From: Streptomyces morookaense
Lineage (GTDB): Bacteria > Actinomycetota > Actinomycetes > Streptomycetales > Streptomycetaceae
Length of the DNA stretch: 64,000 nucleotides
NCBI RefSeq assembly: GCF_013030945.1
Contig: NZ_JABBXF010000010.1
Span: 62,001-126,000 of the forward strand
Reading direction: 5' to 3'
In this document: piece by piece, positions 8,572-17,504 of the stretch
Layout of the letters: each line of letters opens with the position of its first letter
Position numbering within the stretch: position 1 is the stretch's first letter
Translations under genes and position numbers: made by a program
The notes under the pieces: generated by a model
Told to the model about the DNA's origin: nothing
Database searches by the model: none
What the model saw: only the letters and a program-made list of their open reading frames with translations

Positions 8572-9891
8572 TCAGACCTCGCCCCTGACGAGTCCCAGCA
8601 ACCGGTCCAGGACCACCCGGCCGCTCGCCCGCACACCGTCGTGCTCGTACTCGTCCGTCACCCACGTCCGCAGGCCCGCAATCGCGCGTGCCGTGCGCAG
8701 CGAGTGATCCGTGTCGACGTACAGGTCGTCGTGATAGACCGCCGCGGCCACCGGCACCTCGTTGCGGGCCAGCCGCTCCGCGTCGTACAGCGGTGTCCAT
8801 CCCTTGTGTTCGGCGAGCAGTTCGGCGGTGTGCCGCAAGGGGCGCAGGGCGGCGTGGGTGCGCAGCATCCAGGGGTGGACGGTCTCGCCGGTGAAGAGAA
8901 AACGCGCACCGGAATCGAAGCCGTATGCGAACTGCGGGAATTCGGACCGTATGCGCTCCGCCGACCAGTGCGTCGCGCGCCCGTCCTGGGCATAAATGGC
9001 CTCGTGGAGAATGGCGTAGAGCGGGTTGTCGGCCCGCGTGAGCACGGCTGCGACCTGTTCGCCGAAGGCATCGGACAGGCGCGGTCCGTCGACGGTGTCC
9101 ACGAAGGCGTCCTCCAGCAGATAGTGCAGCCGGTGCGAGCCGTCGCCCGTGCCGAGGAGGATGCCGAGCTGCTGAAAGGCCTCGACGGTCAGCAGCGTGC
9201 CGTCCGGGAGCACCTCCTCGTGCTCCGCCAGATGCGCCGCTATGCGCCGTGCGGCCGCCTCGTCACCGGGGTAACGGGCATAGTGCGCGAGACACTTGCG
9301 CTCCATGCGCGGGTAGGCGGCGCGGTAGACCTCGTCCGCATCGGCGTCCAGGGACGGCAGCCCGCCGGTGATCAGCACCTCGGCGAGCCCCTCCGGCGCG
9401 TACGACAGGTACGTCACCGCGCAGAAGCCGCCGAAGCTCTGGCCCAGCACGCTCCATGGCCGCCCGCCGGTCAGCAGCGGCCTGATGTGCTCGCAGTCGC
9501 GGACGATCGAGTCGGCACGGAAGTGGGCCAGATATGCGGCCTGTTCGGCCGGGGTGCCGCGCAGCGGGAGCGTCTGCCGGTTGGCGGGCGTGGACCGTCC
9601 GGTCCCGCGCTGGTCGAGCAGCAGCACGCGGTACTCGTCCAGCGCGCGGTCCAGCCAGCCCTCGCGGCCCACCGGCCGCCCGGCCGCACAGCCGGGACCG
9701 CCCTGCAGGAAGACCAACCACGGCAGGTCGTCCCGCATGCGTCCGGCGGCGACGACCTCGCGGGCGTAGATGCGGATCCGCTCGCCGTCAGGAACCGCGT
9801 GATCGAGGGGGACGTCGAAGAAGTGGTCGGTGAGGACGAGTCCGGGCTGGCGGACGGAAGAGGCAGCAGCCCTTTCGGGGGACATCGGCAC
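8572..9891 (-). CDS. Alpha/beta-hydrolase, proline iminopeptidase-like (S33)
   Basis: A 439-residue alpha/beta-hydrolase of the prolyl aminopeptidase group. The oxyanion region LVFLQGGPGCAAG, the following LLLDQRGTGRST and the nucleophile elbow GQSFGGFCAVTYL are all present, so the serine is intact. The length matches the larger S33 subgroup seen in actinobacteria. The GTG at 9891 is preceded at a good distance by a GAGGA sequence; the ATG at 9885 is the alternative. It is transcribed away from the HTH/TPR regulator that starts at 9928, so the two may share a promoter region. The likely activity is release of N-terminal Pro or similar residues from peptides; this is by family only. Confidence 0.85.
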   Translation of the reverse strand: MPMSPERAAASSVRQPGLVLTDHFFDVPLDHAVPDGERIRIYAREVVAAGRMRDDLPWLVFLQGGPGCAAGRPVGREGWLDRALDEYRVLLLDQRGTGRSTPANRQTLPLRGTPAEQAAYLAHFRADSIVRDCEHIRPLLTGGRPWSVLGQSFGGFCAVTYLSYAPEGLAEVLITGGLPSLDADADEVYRAAYPRMERKCLAHYARYPGDEAAARRIAAHLAEHEEVLPDGTLLTVEAFQQLGILLGTGDGSHRLHYLLEDAFVDTVDGPRLSDAFGEQVAAVLTRADNPLYAILHEAIYAQDGRATHWSAERIRSEFPQFAYGFDSGARFLFTGETVHPWMLRTHAALRPLRHTAELLAEHKGWTPLYDAERLARNEVPVAAAVYHDDLYVDTDHSLRTARAIAGLRTWVTDEYEHDGVRASGRVVLDRLLGLVRGEV

Positions 9892-9927
9892 GATCGCATC
9901 CTCACGTAAGCAGATTTACGGCACGGT

Positions 9928-11355
9928 GTGAAACACGGCGCAATGTACCGAGCGAGGCACCGAGGGGCGAAAGTGGCCGAGAACAGCACCCACGGCATAC
10001 GGACGGACGACCCCGCCGACATCGGCCGGCGCGTCCTGCGGCTGCGCACGAAGGCGGGGCTCACCCAGAAACAGCTGGCCGAACCGGCCTACACGGCCGC
10101 CTACATCTCCACGCTCGAGGCCGGCAAGGTCCGCCCCTCGGAGACCGCCCTGCGACACCTCGCCGGGCGGCTGGGCACCACCGTCGAGGAACTCACCACC
10201 GGCCGGCCGCCGCACCTGGCCACCGGCCTGCGGATGCGGCTGACCGACGCCCGCCGCACGCTGGCGACCGGCGAGGCGGAGGACGCGGCGGCCCTCTTCC
10301 GGGCCCTCCACGACGAGACGGCCGCCCTGGGCCTCGTCCCCGAACAGGCCTCCGCCCTGCAGGGCCTCGGCGACTGCGCCCTGGAGACGGGCGACCTCAC
10401 CGACGCCCGCGACCGCTTCGCCGAGGCCGAGGCGCTGCTGGCCGACGAACCGCTGCCGCGCCGCGTCCCGGCCCTGCGCGGGCGCGCCACGGCCCACCTC
10501 CTGGCGGGCGAACTGCGCTACTCCTGCTACCTGTTGGAGACGGCCGTCGACGAGCTCAACGCCTCCGGCATGCACGACCCGGACGCGCTCCTGCTGCTCT
10601 ACACCGCCTCCATCGCGCCCTACATGGACATGGGAGCGCACGCACGCGCCGCGCACGCCGCGGAGCTCGCACTGGCTCTCGCGCCCCAGGTGGACAACCC
10701 CGCGCTGGTCGCCGGGATGCACCGGGGCGTGGCCCGCACGCTCATCGCCGAGGGCCGGATCGCCGAGGCCGACGCCTCCCTGGCCAAGGCACAGGAGCTG
10801 TACCAGCAGCTGCACATCCGCACCGAGCTCGCACACTGCCACTGGATGCGCGGCTACGTGCACGCCCAGGACGGCAACCTGCGCAAGGCCGAGAGCGAAC
10901 TGCGCACCGCGCGCGACATGCTGGCCTCCAAGCGGGCCGCCCTCTTCACCGTCCAGGTCGAGGTGGAGCTGGCGGACGTGCTGCGGCGGCGCGGCAAGAC
11001 GGCGGAGGCCGAGGACCTGCTGCATCCGCTGCTGTCGCCCGATGCGCTCGGCGCGGAGCGGGGTGCCGTGCATGCGGGCGGGGCCCACCGGCTGCTCGGG
11101 CTGATCGCCGAGGACCGGGGGGACACCGACCGGGCCGAGGAGCACTACTGTGCGGCGCTCTCCCTGCTGGAGCGGACCGGTGCCGCCGGGGATCTGGCCG
11201 ATCTGTGCCGGCTGCTCGGGGATCTGTTGCGGCGTACGGGGCGTACGGAGGCGGCGCTGGACGCCTATCGGACGGGGCTGGGGCATCGGGCTGCGCCCGG
11301 CACCACGACGTTGGGGCCTGCGCCTACTGCGCCGCCTCAGTGGCCTCGGCCGTAG
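9928..11355 (+). CDS. XRE-family HTH regulator with tetratricopeptide repeats
   Basis: A 475-residue transcriptional regulator. The N-terminal helix-turn-helix spans about residues 30-90 (GRRVLRLRTKAGLTQKQLAE, then AAYISTLEAGKVRPS), followed by a long all-helical region with TPR-like repeats such as EQASALQGLGDCALETGDL and RAEEHYCAALSLLERTGAAGDL. This architecture usually lets a peptide or protein ligand control DNA binding. An in-frame GTG at 9973 (VAENSTHGIR) is an alternative start, since neither start has a strong ribosome-binding site. It is divergent from the S33 hydrolase, which could be a target. The last residues are proline-rich and low in complexity. Confidence 0.87.
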   Translation: MKHGAMYRARHRGAKVAENSTHGIRTDDPADIGRRVLRLRTKAGLTQKQLAEPAYTAAYISTLEAGKVRPSETALRHLAGRLGTTVEELTTGRPPHLATGLRMRLTDARRTLATGEAEDAAALFRALHDETAALGLVPEQASALQGLGDCALETGDLTDARDRFAEAEALLADEPLPRRVPALRGRATAHLLAGELRYSCYLLETAVDELNASGMHDPDALLLLYTASIAPYMDMGAHARAAHAAELALALAPQVDNPALVAGMHRGVARTLIAEGRIAEADASLAKAQELYQQLHIRTELAHCHWMRGYVHAQDGNLRKAESELRTARDMLASKRAALFTVQVEVELADVLRRRGKTAEAEDLLHPLLSPDALGAERGAVHAGGAHRLLGLIAEDRGDTDRAEEHYCAALSLLERTGAAGDLADLCRLLGDLLRRTGRTEAALDAYRTGLGHRAAPGTTTLGPAPTAPPQWPRP

Positions 11356-11379
11356 GATCCGCCGGTCGGGTCGTTTTTC

Positions 11380-11436
11380 GGCTGCGGGTCCGCTCCTGGT
11401 TGCTCGCGCAGTTCCCCGCGCCCCTGACGGGGCGCC
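11380..11436 (+). repeat. Dispersed intergenic palindromic repeat, copy 1
   Basis: The segment begins with GGCTGCGGGTCC and ends in the family core GCGCAGTTCCCCGCGCCCCT followed by GACGGGGCGC, whose last part folds on itself (GCGCCCC-TGAC-GGGGCGC). It lies between the HTH/TPR gene and the response regulator. The same core recurs through the window. Confidence 0.8.
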
Positions 11437-11521
11437 CGCTGACAGGGCGCGAACCGCAGATGTCCGAGCCGTACGGCAGGCTGGAAGGGAAACGAACGGC
11501 AGGACGAAAGAGGAGCAGCCG

Positions 11522-12178
11522 GTGATCCGTGTTGCGGTGGTGGACGACGAACAGCTCGTCCGGTCCGGGCTGCGCATGATCCTGGGCACGGCCCCGGACA
11601 TCGAGGTGATCGCCGACTGCGGTGGCGGCGAGGCCGTGGGCGTGATCACCGCCTCCGCTCCCGACGTGGTCCTGCTGGACATCCGCATGCCGGACGTGGA
11701 CGGTCTGACCGTCCTGCGTGCCCTGCGCGCCGCCCCGCAGCCGCCGGCCGTCGCCATGCTCACGACGTTCGACGCCGACGAGTACCTCGCCGCCGCCCTC
11801 CGCCACGGCGCCGCCGGCTTCCTCCTCAAGGACACCGACCCGGAGCAGCTCGTCCGCGCCGTGCGCACCCTCGCCTCCGGCGGCAGCGTGCTGGACCCGG
11901 GTGTGACGCGCGCCGTGATCGGCGGCTACCTGGCCACGGAGGCCGGGACGGCGGCGGCCGAGGCCGTACGGGCGCTCACCCCGCGCGAGCGCGAGGTGCT
12001 GGCCCACCTCGGCGCGGGGCTCGCCAACCCGCAGATCGCCGACCGCATGGGCCTGGCGCCCAGCACGGTCAAAGACCACGTGCGCGCCGTCCTCGGCAAG
12101 CTCGGCGGCGTCAACCGGGTACAGGCAGCGATCGTCGCCGACCGCGCGGGGCTGGTCACCGAGGGCGGGGCCCGGTGA
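11522..12178 (+). CDS. NarL/LuxR-type response regulator
   Basis: A 218-residue two-component response regulator. The GTG at 11522 (VIRVAVVDDEQLVRSG) is preceded by AGGAG. The receiver domain shows the acidic pair DDE at 8-10, the phospho-acceptor Asp53 in LLDIRMPDVDG and the Lys in LLKDTD. The C-terminal LuxR helix-turn-helix reads LTPREREVLAHLGAGLANPQ, then IADRMGLAPSTVKDHV. Its stop overlaps the start of the histidine kinase by four bases (GTGA), so the two proteins are translationally coupled partners. The target genes are not evident; adjacent genes are candidates. Confidence 0.95.
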   Translation: MIRVAVVDDEQLVRSGLRMILGTAPDIEVIADCGGGEAVGVITASAPDVVLLDIRMPDVDGLTVLRALRAAPQPPAVAMLTTFDADEYLAAALRHGAAGFLLKDTDPEQLVRAVRTLASGGSVLDPGVTRAVIGGYLATEAGTAAAEAVRALTPREREVLAHLGAGLANPQIADRMGLAPSTVKDHVRAVLGKLGGVNRVQAAIVADRAGLVTEGGAR

Positions 12179-13311
12179 ACACCGTGGCGGCGCGTCTCAG
12201 GGCGCTCCCGTGGCCCCCGTGGGCCCCGGTCGTCGCGCCCATGCTGTTCGCCACGGCGGACGCGCTGCTCGTGAACGGCACGACGCCGTCCCTCGCGCTC
12301 TGGCTGTCCCTCCTGGCCGCGGTCGCCCTGCTGTGGCGCCGCCGCTTCCCCGTGACCGTGTTCCTGGCCACCCTGCCCGGTCTGCACATCGGCTACATCT
12401 GGTTCGCGCCGCTCATCGCGCTGTACACGATCGCGGTCCGCAGGCCGGACCGCCGGCTGCTGCTCGTCGCGGGCCTGCTGCTGGCCGTGGCCCACTTCGT
12501 CCCGTACCCCGCCTCGCAGTGGGGCAGCGGGCGGCAGATCGGCCTGTCCGCCGCCGACGCGCTCGTCAACGCCGCCACCCCCATCGCCCTCGGCCTGCTC
12601 GTGCGCACCCGGCGCGAACTCGCCGACCGGCTCGACGAACTGACCCGCAGCCGGGCCCGCGAGGACCGGCTGCTGGCGGACCAGGTGCTGGCCACCGAAC
12701 GCGCCCGGCTCGCCCGGGAGATGCACGACGTGGTGGCCCATCAGGTCAGCCTGATCAGCCTGCAGGCCGGGGCCGTGCAGGTCAGTACCGACGACAGCAG
12801 GGCACGGGCCGGAGCCGGCACCATCCGCGAACTGTCCGTGCGCACGCTCGACGAACTGCGCCACATGGTCGGCATCCTGCGCGCGGCCGGTGCCGACACC
12901 GAGGAGCTCACGCCGCAGCCGCGGCTGGCGGACCTGCCCCGGCTGATCGAACTGAGCGCGCTGGACGTCGCGTTCGAGGACGTGACCGGGCCCGACGCCC
13001 TGCGCTCCGAGGCCGTCGAGCGGGCGGCCTTCCGCACGGTGCAGGAGGCGCTGACCAACGTGCGCAAGCACGCGCCGGGTTCGAAGGTGCGCGTGCGGGT
13101 GGCGGAGGAGCGGGGCAGGGGCCTGCTGGTGGAAGTGCGCAACGGCCCGGCGGACTCGGCCGTGCCGGCCCCGGGGCTGCCCGGCGGGGGCCACGGCCTG
13201 GTGGGGCTGCGCGAGCGGGCCCAGAGTCTGGGCGGCACGCTGGAGGCGCACGGCACGGAGGAGGGCGGTTTCGTCGTACGCGCCCGCTTCCCGCGGGAGG
13301 AGCGGCAGTAG
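12175..13311 (+). CDS. Sensor histidine kinase (HisKA_3 / NarX-DesK type)
   Basis: A 378-residue membrane histidine kinase paired with the preceding response regulator. Several hydrophobic segments cover residues 15-145 (for example ALWLSLLAAVALLW and LLLVAGLLLAVAHFV), giving a sensor made almost wholly of membrane helices. The dimerisation/phospho-acceptor box reads RARLAREMHDVVAHQVSLIS with His184. The ATP-binding domain has the N-box QEALTNVRKHAPGS and the G-box LPGGGHGLVGLRERAQ. The start is the GTG at 12175 overlapping the regulator stop. The stimulus is unknown; sensors without a large extracellular loop often respond to the membrane itself. Confidence 0.94.
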   Translation: MNTVAARLRALPWPPWAPVVAPMLFATADALLVNGTTPSLALWLSLLAAVALLWRRRFPVTVFLATLPGLHIGYIWFAPLIALYTIAVRRPDRRLLLVAGLLLAVAHFVPYPASQWGSGRQIGLSAADALVNAATPIALGLLVRTRRELADRLDELTRSRAREDRLLADQVLATERARLAREMHDVVAHQVSLISLQAGAVQVSTDDSRARAGAGTIRELSVRTLDELRHMVGILRAAGADTEELTPQPRLADLPRLIELSALDVAFEDVTGPDALRSEAVERAAFRTVQEALTNVRKHAPGSKVRVRVAEERGRGLLVEVRNGPADSAVPAPGLPGGGHGLVGLRERAQSLGGTLEAHGTEEGGFVVRARFPREERQ

Positions 13312-13318
13312 CGGCCGC

Positions 13319-13699
13319 TCAGGCCGACAGCGGTCGGGTGCCGGCGGTCTCCGCGGTGGCGCTGTCCAGATCCGGGTAGACCTCGAAGAGGCGGCGCACC
13401 CCCAGCGCGGCCAGCACCCTGTTGACGTGGGAGCCCTCCACGGCTCCCTGGGCGGGCAGGATCAGCCGGAGCCTGCCCCGGCAGGACCGCATCAGCCGGC
13501 GGGCGGCGATCAGCACGCCCACCCCGCTGGAGTCGCAGAACCGCACCTCGGCGAGATCGAGCACCAGAGACCTGCGCCCTTCGGCGACCGCGTCGTGCAC
13601 ATGCTGCCGGACCGCCGGTGAGGTCACCAGATCCATCTCGCCGCAGACCCGGAGCACGGCCCACTCCCCCTGCTCGTGCTCCACCACCTTCAATGTCAC
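13319..13699 (-). CDS. STAS-domain anti-sigma factor antagonist
   Basis: A 126-residue single STAS-domain protein of the SpoIIAA/RsbV type. The GTG at 13699 (VTLKVVEHEQGEWAVLRVCG) follows a GAAGGGG ribosome-binding site. The phosphorylatable serine region reads VRFCDSSGVGVLIAARRLM, and the preceding LVLDLAEV is typical. Such proteins bind anti-sigma kinases and free an alternative sigma factor when unphosphorylated. No cognate anti-sigma kinase is adjacent. It is convergent with the histidine kinase, with 7 bases between the stops. The longer frame upstream to 13978 is non-family sequence. Confidence 0.9.
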   Translation of the reverse strand: MTLKVVEHEQGEWAVLRVCGEMDLVTSPAVRQHVHDAVAEGRRSLVLDLAEVRFCDSSGVGVLIAARRLMRSCRGRLRLILPAQGAVEGSHVNRVLAALGVRRLFEVYPDLDSATAETAGTRPLSA

Positions 13700-13920
13700 G
13701 CGCCGAGCCCCTTCCCCAGTTCGTTCGTTATCCGGAATGGACCCTTCCCCGGGTGGCTGCCCGGGAGCTCCCCCGCGAAACACCACCTGGCATAAGCCGG
13801 CCGCTGTTGAGCCTATGCCCAGCCCGAACCCCGGATTCCCCTGGTTCCGGTCACACCCGCATAACACATCGGCACATTCGTGCACGTACGATCCGTACCG
13901 ATCGACCAGATCGACCCAAA

Positions 13921-14426
13921 GTGACCGGCCCCATACCATCCGCAGCAGCCGAAGATCCAGAGTTTGCCGCAAACTCATATCGCCTGCGGAGGCCCCCGGC
14001 TACATTCGTCTCTACGCCGGGGACATCGCGGAAGCGGTCGCCTACCCGTACACGGCACCCGCCTCCGCACACCTGCACCGCATGATCGACCTGGCGGCGC
14101 GGCTGCTGCCCACCGTGATCGCCGGACGGCGGCGGGCCGGACTGGCGGCGCCCGCACGGGAGTTGGTGCCCGTCGGGACGGTGGGCCGGTCGCTGCACCT
14201 GGAGATCGAGGGCAGCGGGGGCGGCCACTGGTACATCCCGCTGGACTCACCCGGAGCGGTGGGCAGCGCGGAGGGGGAAGTGGCGCATGTGGCGGTGGAG
14301 GGGGTGGAGTTCTGCCGGCTGGCCTCCGGCCGGGTTGCGCCGGGGGATGCGGCTGCCGGTGGGCTCGGGGATCCCGAAGCCATTCGGGACGTGCTGTACG
14401 CGGCCGCCTCGCTGTCGCGGCTGTGA
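13921..14426 (+). CDS. MDMPI C-terminal-like protein, probably frameshifted near 13990
   Basis: The safe part is the frame from the ATG at 14082 (MIDLAARLLPTVIAGRR) to the stop at 14426, about 114 residues, whose second half (VGRSLHLEIEG, HWYIPL, VAHVAVEGVEFCRL, DPEAIRDVL) resembles the C-terminal domain of mycothiol-dependent maleylpyruvate isomerase-like proteins. Coding-like codons continue upstream of that ATG in the same frame (GYIRLYAGDIAEAVAYPYT) but there is no start codon there. A different frame starting at GTG 13921 gives VTGPIPSAAAEDPEFAANSY then RLRRPP and meets it at a run of five C near 13988-13993. One missing base would join them into 168 residues. I therefore mark the joined span; either a real lesion or a sequence error is possible. 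Confidence 0.55.
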
Positions 14427-14429
14427 GGG

Positions 14430-14449
14430 CCGGGGGCTGTTGCCCCCGG
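14430..14449. terminator. Hairpin between the convergent MDMPI-like gene and purU
   Basis: CCGGGGGC-TGTT-GCCCCCGG is a perfect 8-bp stem with a 4-base loop, four bases after one stop and 42 bases after the other. It is placed to terminate transcription in both directions. Confidence 0.55.
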
Positions 14450-14491
14450 ACCCCCGGCTGCGGCCTCGTCGTGGCCGGGCGCGGTGACCGC

Positions 14492-15385
14492 CTAGGCGAA
14501 CACGACCGTCCTGCGGCCGTTCAGCAGGACCCGGTGTTCGCTGTGCCACTTCACGGCCCGTGCCAGCGCCTGGCACTCCACGTCGCGGCCGATCGCGACC
14601 AGCTGGTCCGGGGTCACCTCGTGGCCCACCCGCTCGACCTCCTGCTCGATGATCGGGCCCTCGTCGAGGTCGGCCGTCACATAGTGCGCGGTCGCACCGA
14701 TCAGCTTCACACCGCGCGCGTGCGCCTGGTGGTACGGGCGCGCGCCCTTGAAGCTCGGCAGGAAGGAGTGGTGGATGTTGATGATCCGGCCCGTGAGGAC
14801 CTTGCAGAGGTCGTCGGAGAGGACCTGCATGTAGCGGGCCAGAACGACGAGCTCCACGTTCTCGGACTGGACGAGCTCCAGCAGCCGCGCCTCCGCCTCC
14901 GGCTTGTTCTCCTTCGTCACCGGGATGTGGTGGAAGGGGACGCCGTAGGAGCCGACGAGCTCCTCGAAGTCGGTGTGGTTGGAGACCACGGCGGCGATCT
15001 CGACCGGCAGCGCCCCGATCCGGCTGCGGAACAACAGGTCGTTCAGGCAGTGTCCGAACTTGGACACCATCAGCACGATGCGCATCTTCTCGTCGGCGCG
15101 GTGGATCTGCCAGTCCATGCGGAAGGAGTCCCCGACGGCGGCGAAGCTGGCCCGCAGCTTCTCCAGCGTCACGGTGGCCTCCGCGCTGAAGTGCACGCGC
15201 ATGAAGAAGAGCCCGGTGTCGCGGTCTCCGAACTGCTGGCTGTCCTCGATGTTGCAGCCGGTCATGAACAGGTAGCTGGACACCGCGTGCACGATGCCCG
15301 GCTTGTCGGGACCGGAGAGGGTGAGGACGTACTGGCCGGACTGCTCGGGGGCCTTTTCGGCGACAGGGGGCTGCGAGGCGTTCAT
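14492..15385 (-). CDS. purU: Formyltetrahydrofolate deformylase
   Basis: A 297-residue PurU, which hydrolyses 10-formyl-tetrahydrofolate to formate and tetrahydrofolate and so balances one-carbon units for purine synthesis. Residues 20-100 form an ACT domain (YVLTLSGPDKPGIVHAVSSY). The formyltransferase-like domain carries the active-site segment INIHHSFLPSFKGARPYHQA and GATAHYVTADLDEGPII, which contain the conserved Asn/His/Asp set. The start is the ATG at 15385 (MNASQPPVAEK); six extra residues upstream are unlikely. Strong family match in full length. Confidence 0.96.
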   Translation of the reverse strand: MNASQPPVAEKAPEQSGQYVLTLSGPDKPGIVHAVSSYLFMTGCNIEDSQQFGDRDTGLFFMRVHFSAEATVTLEKLRASFAAVGDSFRMDWQIHRADEKMRIVLMVSKFGHCLNDLLFRSRIGALPVEIAAVVSNHTDFEELVGSYGVPFHHIPVTKENKPEAEARLLELVQSENVELVVLARYMQVLSDDLCKVLTGRIINIHHSFLPSFKGARPYHQAHARGVKLIGATAHYVTADLDEGPIIEQEVERVGHEVTPDQLVAIGRDVECQALARAVKWHSEHRVLLNGRRTVVFA

Positions 15386-15434
15386 AGCCCAATAGCGTCG
15401 CACACCCGCGGCCCCTTCCGGACCCTCCGCTTCC

Positions 15435-15956
15435 TCAGGCGTGGGCGAGCAGCGCCTCCAGCACGCCCAGCGAGCGCGGCGGCGTGTCCGGGTCGTCCCC
15501 GTCGCTCACGGCCATCCGGACGTGTGCCTCGCGTGCCGCCCGGACCGCCTCGGGCCAGCCGTGGTGCTCGAGGTAGGCGGAGACCGGTGCGTCCGCCCCG
15601 ACCTGGTGCATGATCCGCAGCACCCGCAGGACGGCGACGTCGACGAGCGCGGCCTCGCCCGAGTCGCGGAAGACCGTGCCGACGTATTTCTCCGCCGACC
15701 AGTTGTCCAGCCAGGTGTCCTCGACCAGGCGGTAGACGGCGTCGGTCACATCTCCGTAGCCCTCGCGCCCGGCGAGCCAGCACTCCTGCTGGAACCCCGT
15801 GTCCGAGAGCATGTGCAGCGCCGAGCGGACGTTCGCACGCCAGCGCCACCACGGCATGTCATTGAGCGGCATACCGTCCATGGTGGTCGAGCGGCGGCCG
15901 CGGCGGGAAGACTTCTCCGAACCTTGCACAGCAGTCGATCGTACGTTCCCACTCAC
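15435..15956 (-). CDS. Conserved actinobacterial protein of unknown function
   Basis: A 173-residue soluble protein I do not recognise by domain. The GTG at 15956 overlaps the stop of the upstream repeat protein by four bases (GTGA), so I take this as the start (VSGNVRSTAVQGSEKSS) with translational coupling; the ATG at 15881 (MDGMPLNDMPWWRW) is the alternative. The body is well conserved-looking and tryptophan-rich (PWWRWRANVRSALHMLSD, TWLDNWSAEKYVGTVFRD, VLRVLRIMHQVGADAPVSAY). Helical predictions dominate, no membrane segment is visible. Coupling suggests it works with the ATQYLPPV-repeat membrane protein. Confidence 0.75.
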   Translation of the reverse strand: MSGNVRSTAVQGSEKSSRRGRRSTTMDGMPLNDMPWWRWRANVRSALHMLSDTGFQQECWLAGREGYGDVTDAVYRLVEDTWLDNWSAEKYVGTVFRDSGEAALVDVAVLRVLRIMHQVGADAPVSAYLEHHGWPEAVRAAREAHVRMAVSDGDDPDTPPRSLGVLEALLAHA

Positions 15957-17311
15957 AGCTGGGACCACTCGCGCTGCGTCAGCCCGTACTTCTTGGCGAT
16001 CGGATTCCACAGGTCGGCCGCCTTCTTCTTCGCGGCGGTCGCGTCGCCGCTCGCCCGGTCGCCCGCCACGCTGTCGCCGGTCGGACGGGCGTGCCCCTTG
16101 TCGCAGCCGTGCTTGCCGCCGGCCTGGCCGGCCCACGCCGCGTAGTGGCTGTCCGCCGAGGCGGAGGACTGCCAGGCCTTGGTCAGCTGGGCGGCGAGAT
16201 CGGCGTTGCCGGGGAGCTTGTCGATGGGCGTCTGCTGCAGCCGGCCCACCAGACCGTTGCGCTGGTCCGCGGCCGTGCGCAGGTCGGCACCCGACTTGTC
16301 GAGGTCCTTGCAGCTGCGGGTGGCGTCGACGGCCTTGATGACCGTGTCACGGCTGCCCGAGCTGTCCTTCAGCAGCGCGTCCAGCGCCTTGGCCTGTCCC
16401 TCGGCCGGGTCGGCCGGCTTGGGCGCCGGGGTCGTGGCGGCAGGGCTGTCGCTCGGCTCGGCGGAGGCGGACGGTGCGCCGGCAGCCGTGTTCTCGGAGG
16501 TCCGCTGGTCGCTGCCCTTGTCGTCCCCGCCGCCGCTGAGCAGCGCGCCGGCGCCGAGCCCGGCGACGGCGCAGCCGGCCACAACGGCCGTGACCAGAAC
16601 GGCGGGTGACTTCTTCCGCCTGGCGGGCGGCGGGGCGGCGCCCCCGGGCGGCGGGGAGGGGGCGGTGCCGCCGGGCGGCGGGCCCATGGGCGACGGCTGT
16701 CTGCGCCGCGGGGCGGCCGGTGCGGCTGTCGGAACGGGCGGCAGCTGCTGCGTGGGCGCAGCCGCGCGGAAGAGGGTGTCGAACTCCGCGGGGGGCGTGC
16801 GGTCGCCGTGGGGCGCGGGCAGCGGGCCGGGGGCACCGGCCGGTCCGGCGACGGGCGGGAAGTACTGGGTGGCCGCCTCGGCGGCGCTCCCGACGGGAGG
16901 CAGGAACTGGGTGGCGGAGTCCGCGCCGGGCACGGGCGGCAGGTACTGCGTGGCCGCGCTCTCGTTCACCACGGGCGGCAGGTACTGCGTCGCCGAGCCC
17001 TCGTTGACGACGGGGGGCAGGTACTGCGTGGCGGGGTCCGCGTCGGCCACGGGCTGCACGTACTGCGTGGCGGCGCCTTCGTCGGCCACCGGCGGCAGGT
17101 ACTGCGTCGCTGCCGATGCCGCCTCGGGAGCCGGCATCGGCCCGGGTATCGGTCCCGATCCCGGTATCGGTCCCGGCATCGGCGGAGGGCCGCCCGGCAG
17201 CGGTGGCAGGTACTGGGTGGCGGCGTCCGAGGCACCCGGAGGAACCTCCGGAGGCAACGGGGCACGCACCGCAGGGAACTGCGGCTCGTTTCCCTGTCCG
17301 TTCTGCGTCAC
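15953..17311 (-). CDS. Membrane protein with nine ATQYLPPV-type repeats
   Basis: A 452-residue protein starting at the GTG at 17311 (VTQNGQGNEPQFP), eight bases after a GAGGAG site. Residues 1-230 are low-complexity, rich in Pro, Ala and Gly, and contain nine copies of the motif ATQ(Y/F)LPPV at about residues 30-194, separated by 6-40 residues. One hydrophobic segment at about 235-259 (AVLVTAVVAGCAVAGLGAG) anchors it, with RRKK on the inner side, so the repeats are cytoplasmic and the C-terminal 190 residues (with KALDALLKDSSGSRDTVIKA, CKDLDKSGADLRTAADQR) are outside. The regular Thr in each repeat could be a phosphorylation site; this is inference. Start is coupled to the following gene. Confidence 0.82.
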   Translation of the reverse strand: MTQNGQGNEPQFPAVRAPLPPEVPPGASDAATQYLPPLPGGPPPMPGPIPGSGPIPGPMPAPEAASAATQYLPPVADEGAATQYVQPVADADPATQYLPPVVNEGSATQYLPPVVNESAATQYLPPVPGADSATQFLPPVGSAAEAATQYFPPVAGPAGAPGPLPAPHGDRTPPAEFDTLFRAAAPTQQLPPVPTAAPAAPRRRQPSPMGPPPGGTAPSPPPGGAAPPPARRKKSPAVLVTAVVAGCAVAGLGAGALLSGGGDDKGSDQRTSENTAAGAPSASAEPSDSPAATTPAPKPADPAEGQAKALDALLKDSSGSRDTVIKAVDATRSCKDLDKSGADLRTAADQRNGLVGRLQQTPIDKLPGNADLAAQLTKAWQSSASADSHYAAWAGQAGGKHGCDKGHARPTGDSVAGDRASGDATAAKKKAADLWNPIAKKYGLTQREWSQL

Positions 17312-17504
17312 CGGGGACTCCTCAGGCTGTACGGGGCGTGTGAACCGGCAGCTCACGCTACCGGGTGCGCTCCGCGCCGGGACAGTGAACCCCATGCGCT
17401 CCCGGACGCCGGGCGGGTCACGGCGCGGCCCGTCCGGCGTCCCGGATCTTCCTCCTCACGTCGTCCCTCGTGACGTCCCTTATGTCGCTCCCTGCGTCAG
17501 TCCG

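Noticed and set aside
14003..14426. Start of the MDMPI-like gene at an ATT codon near 14003
   Set aside because: It is out of the reading frame of the family domain and would need a rare start; the frameshift explanation fits better.
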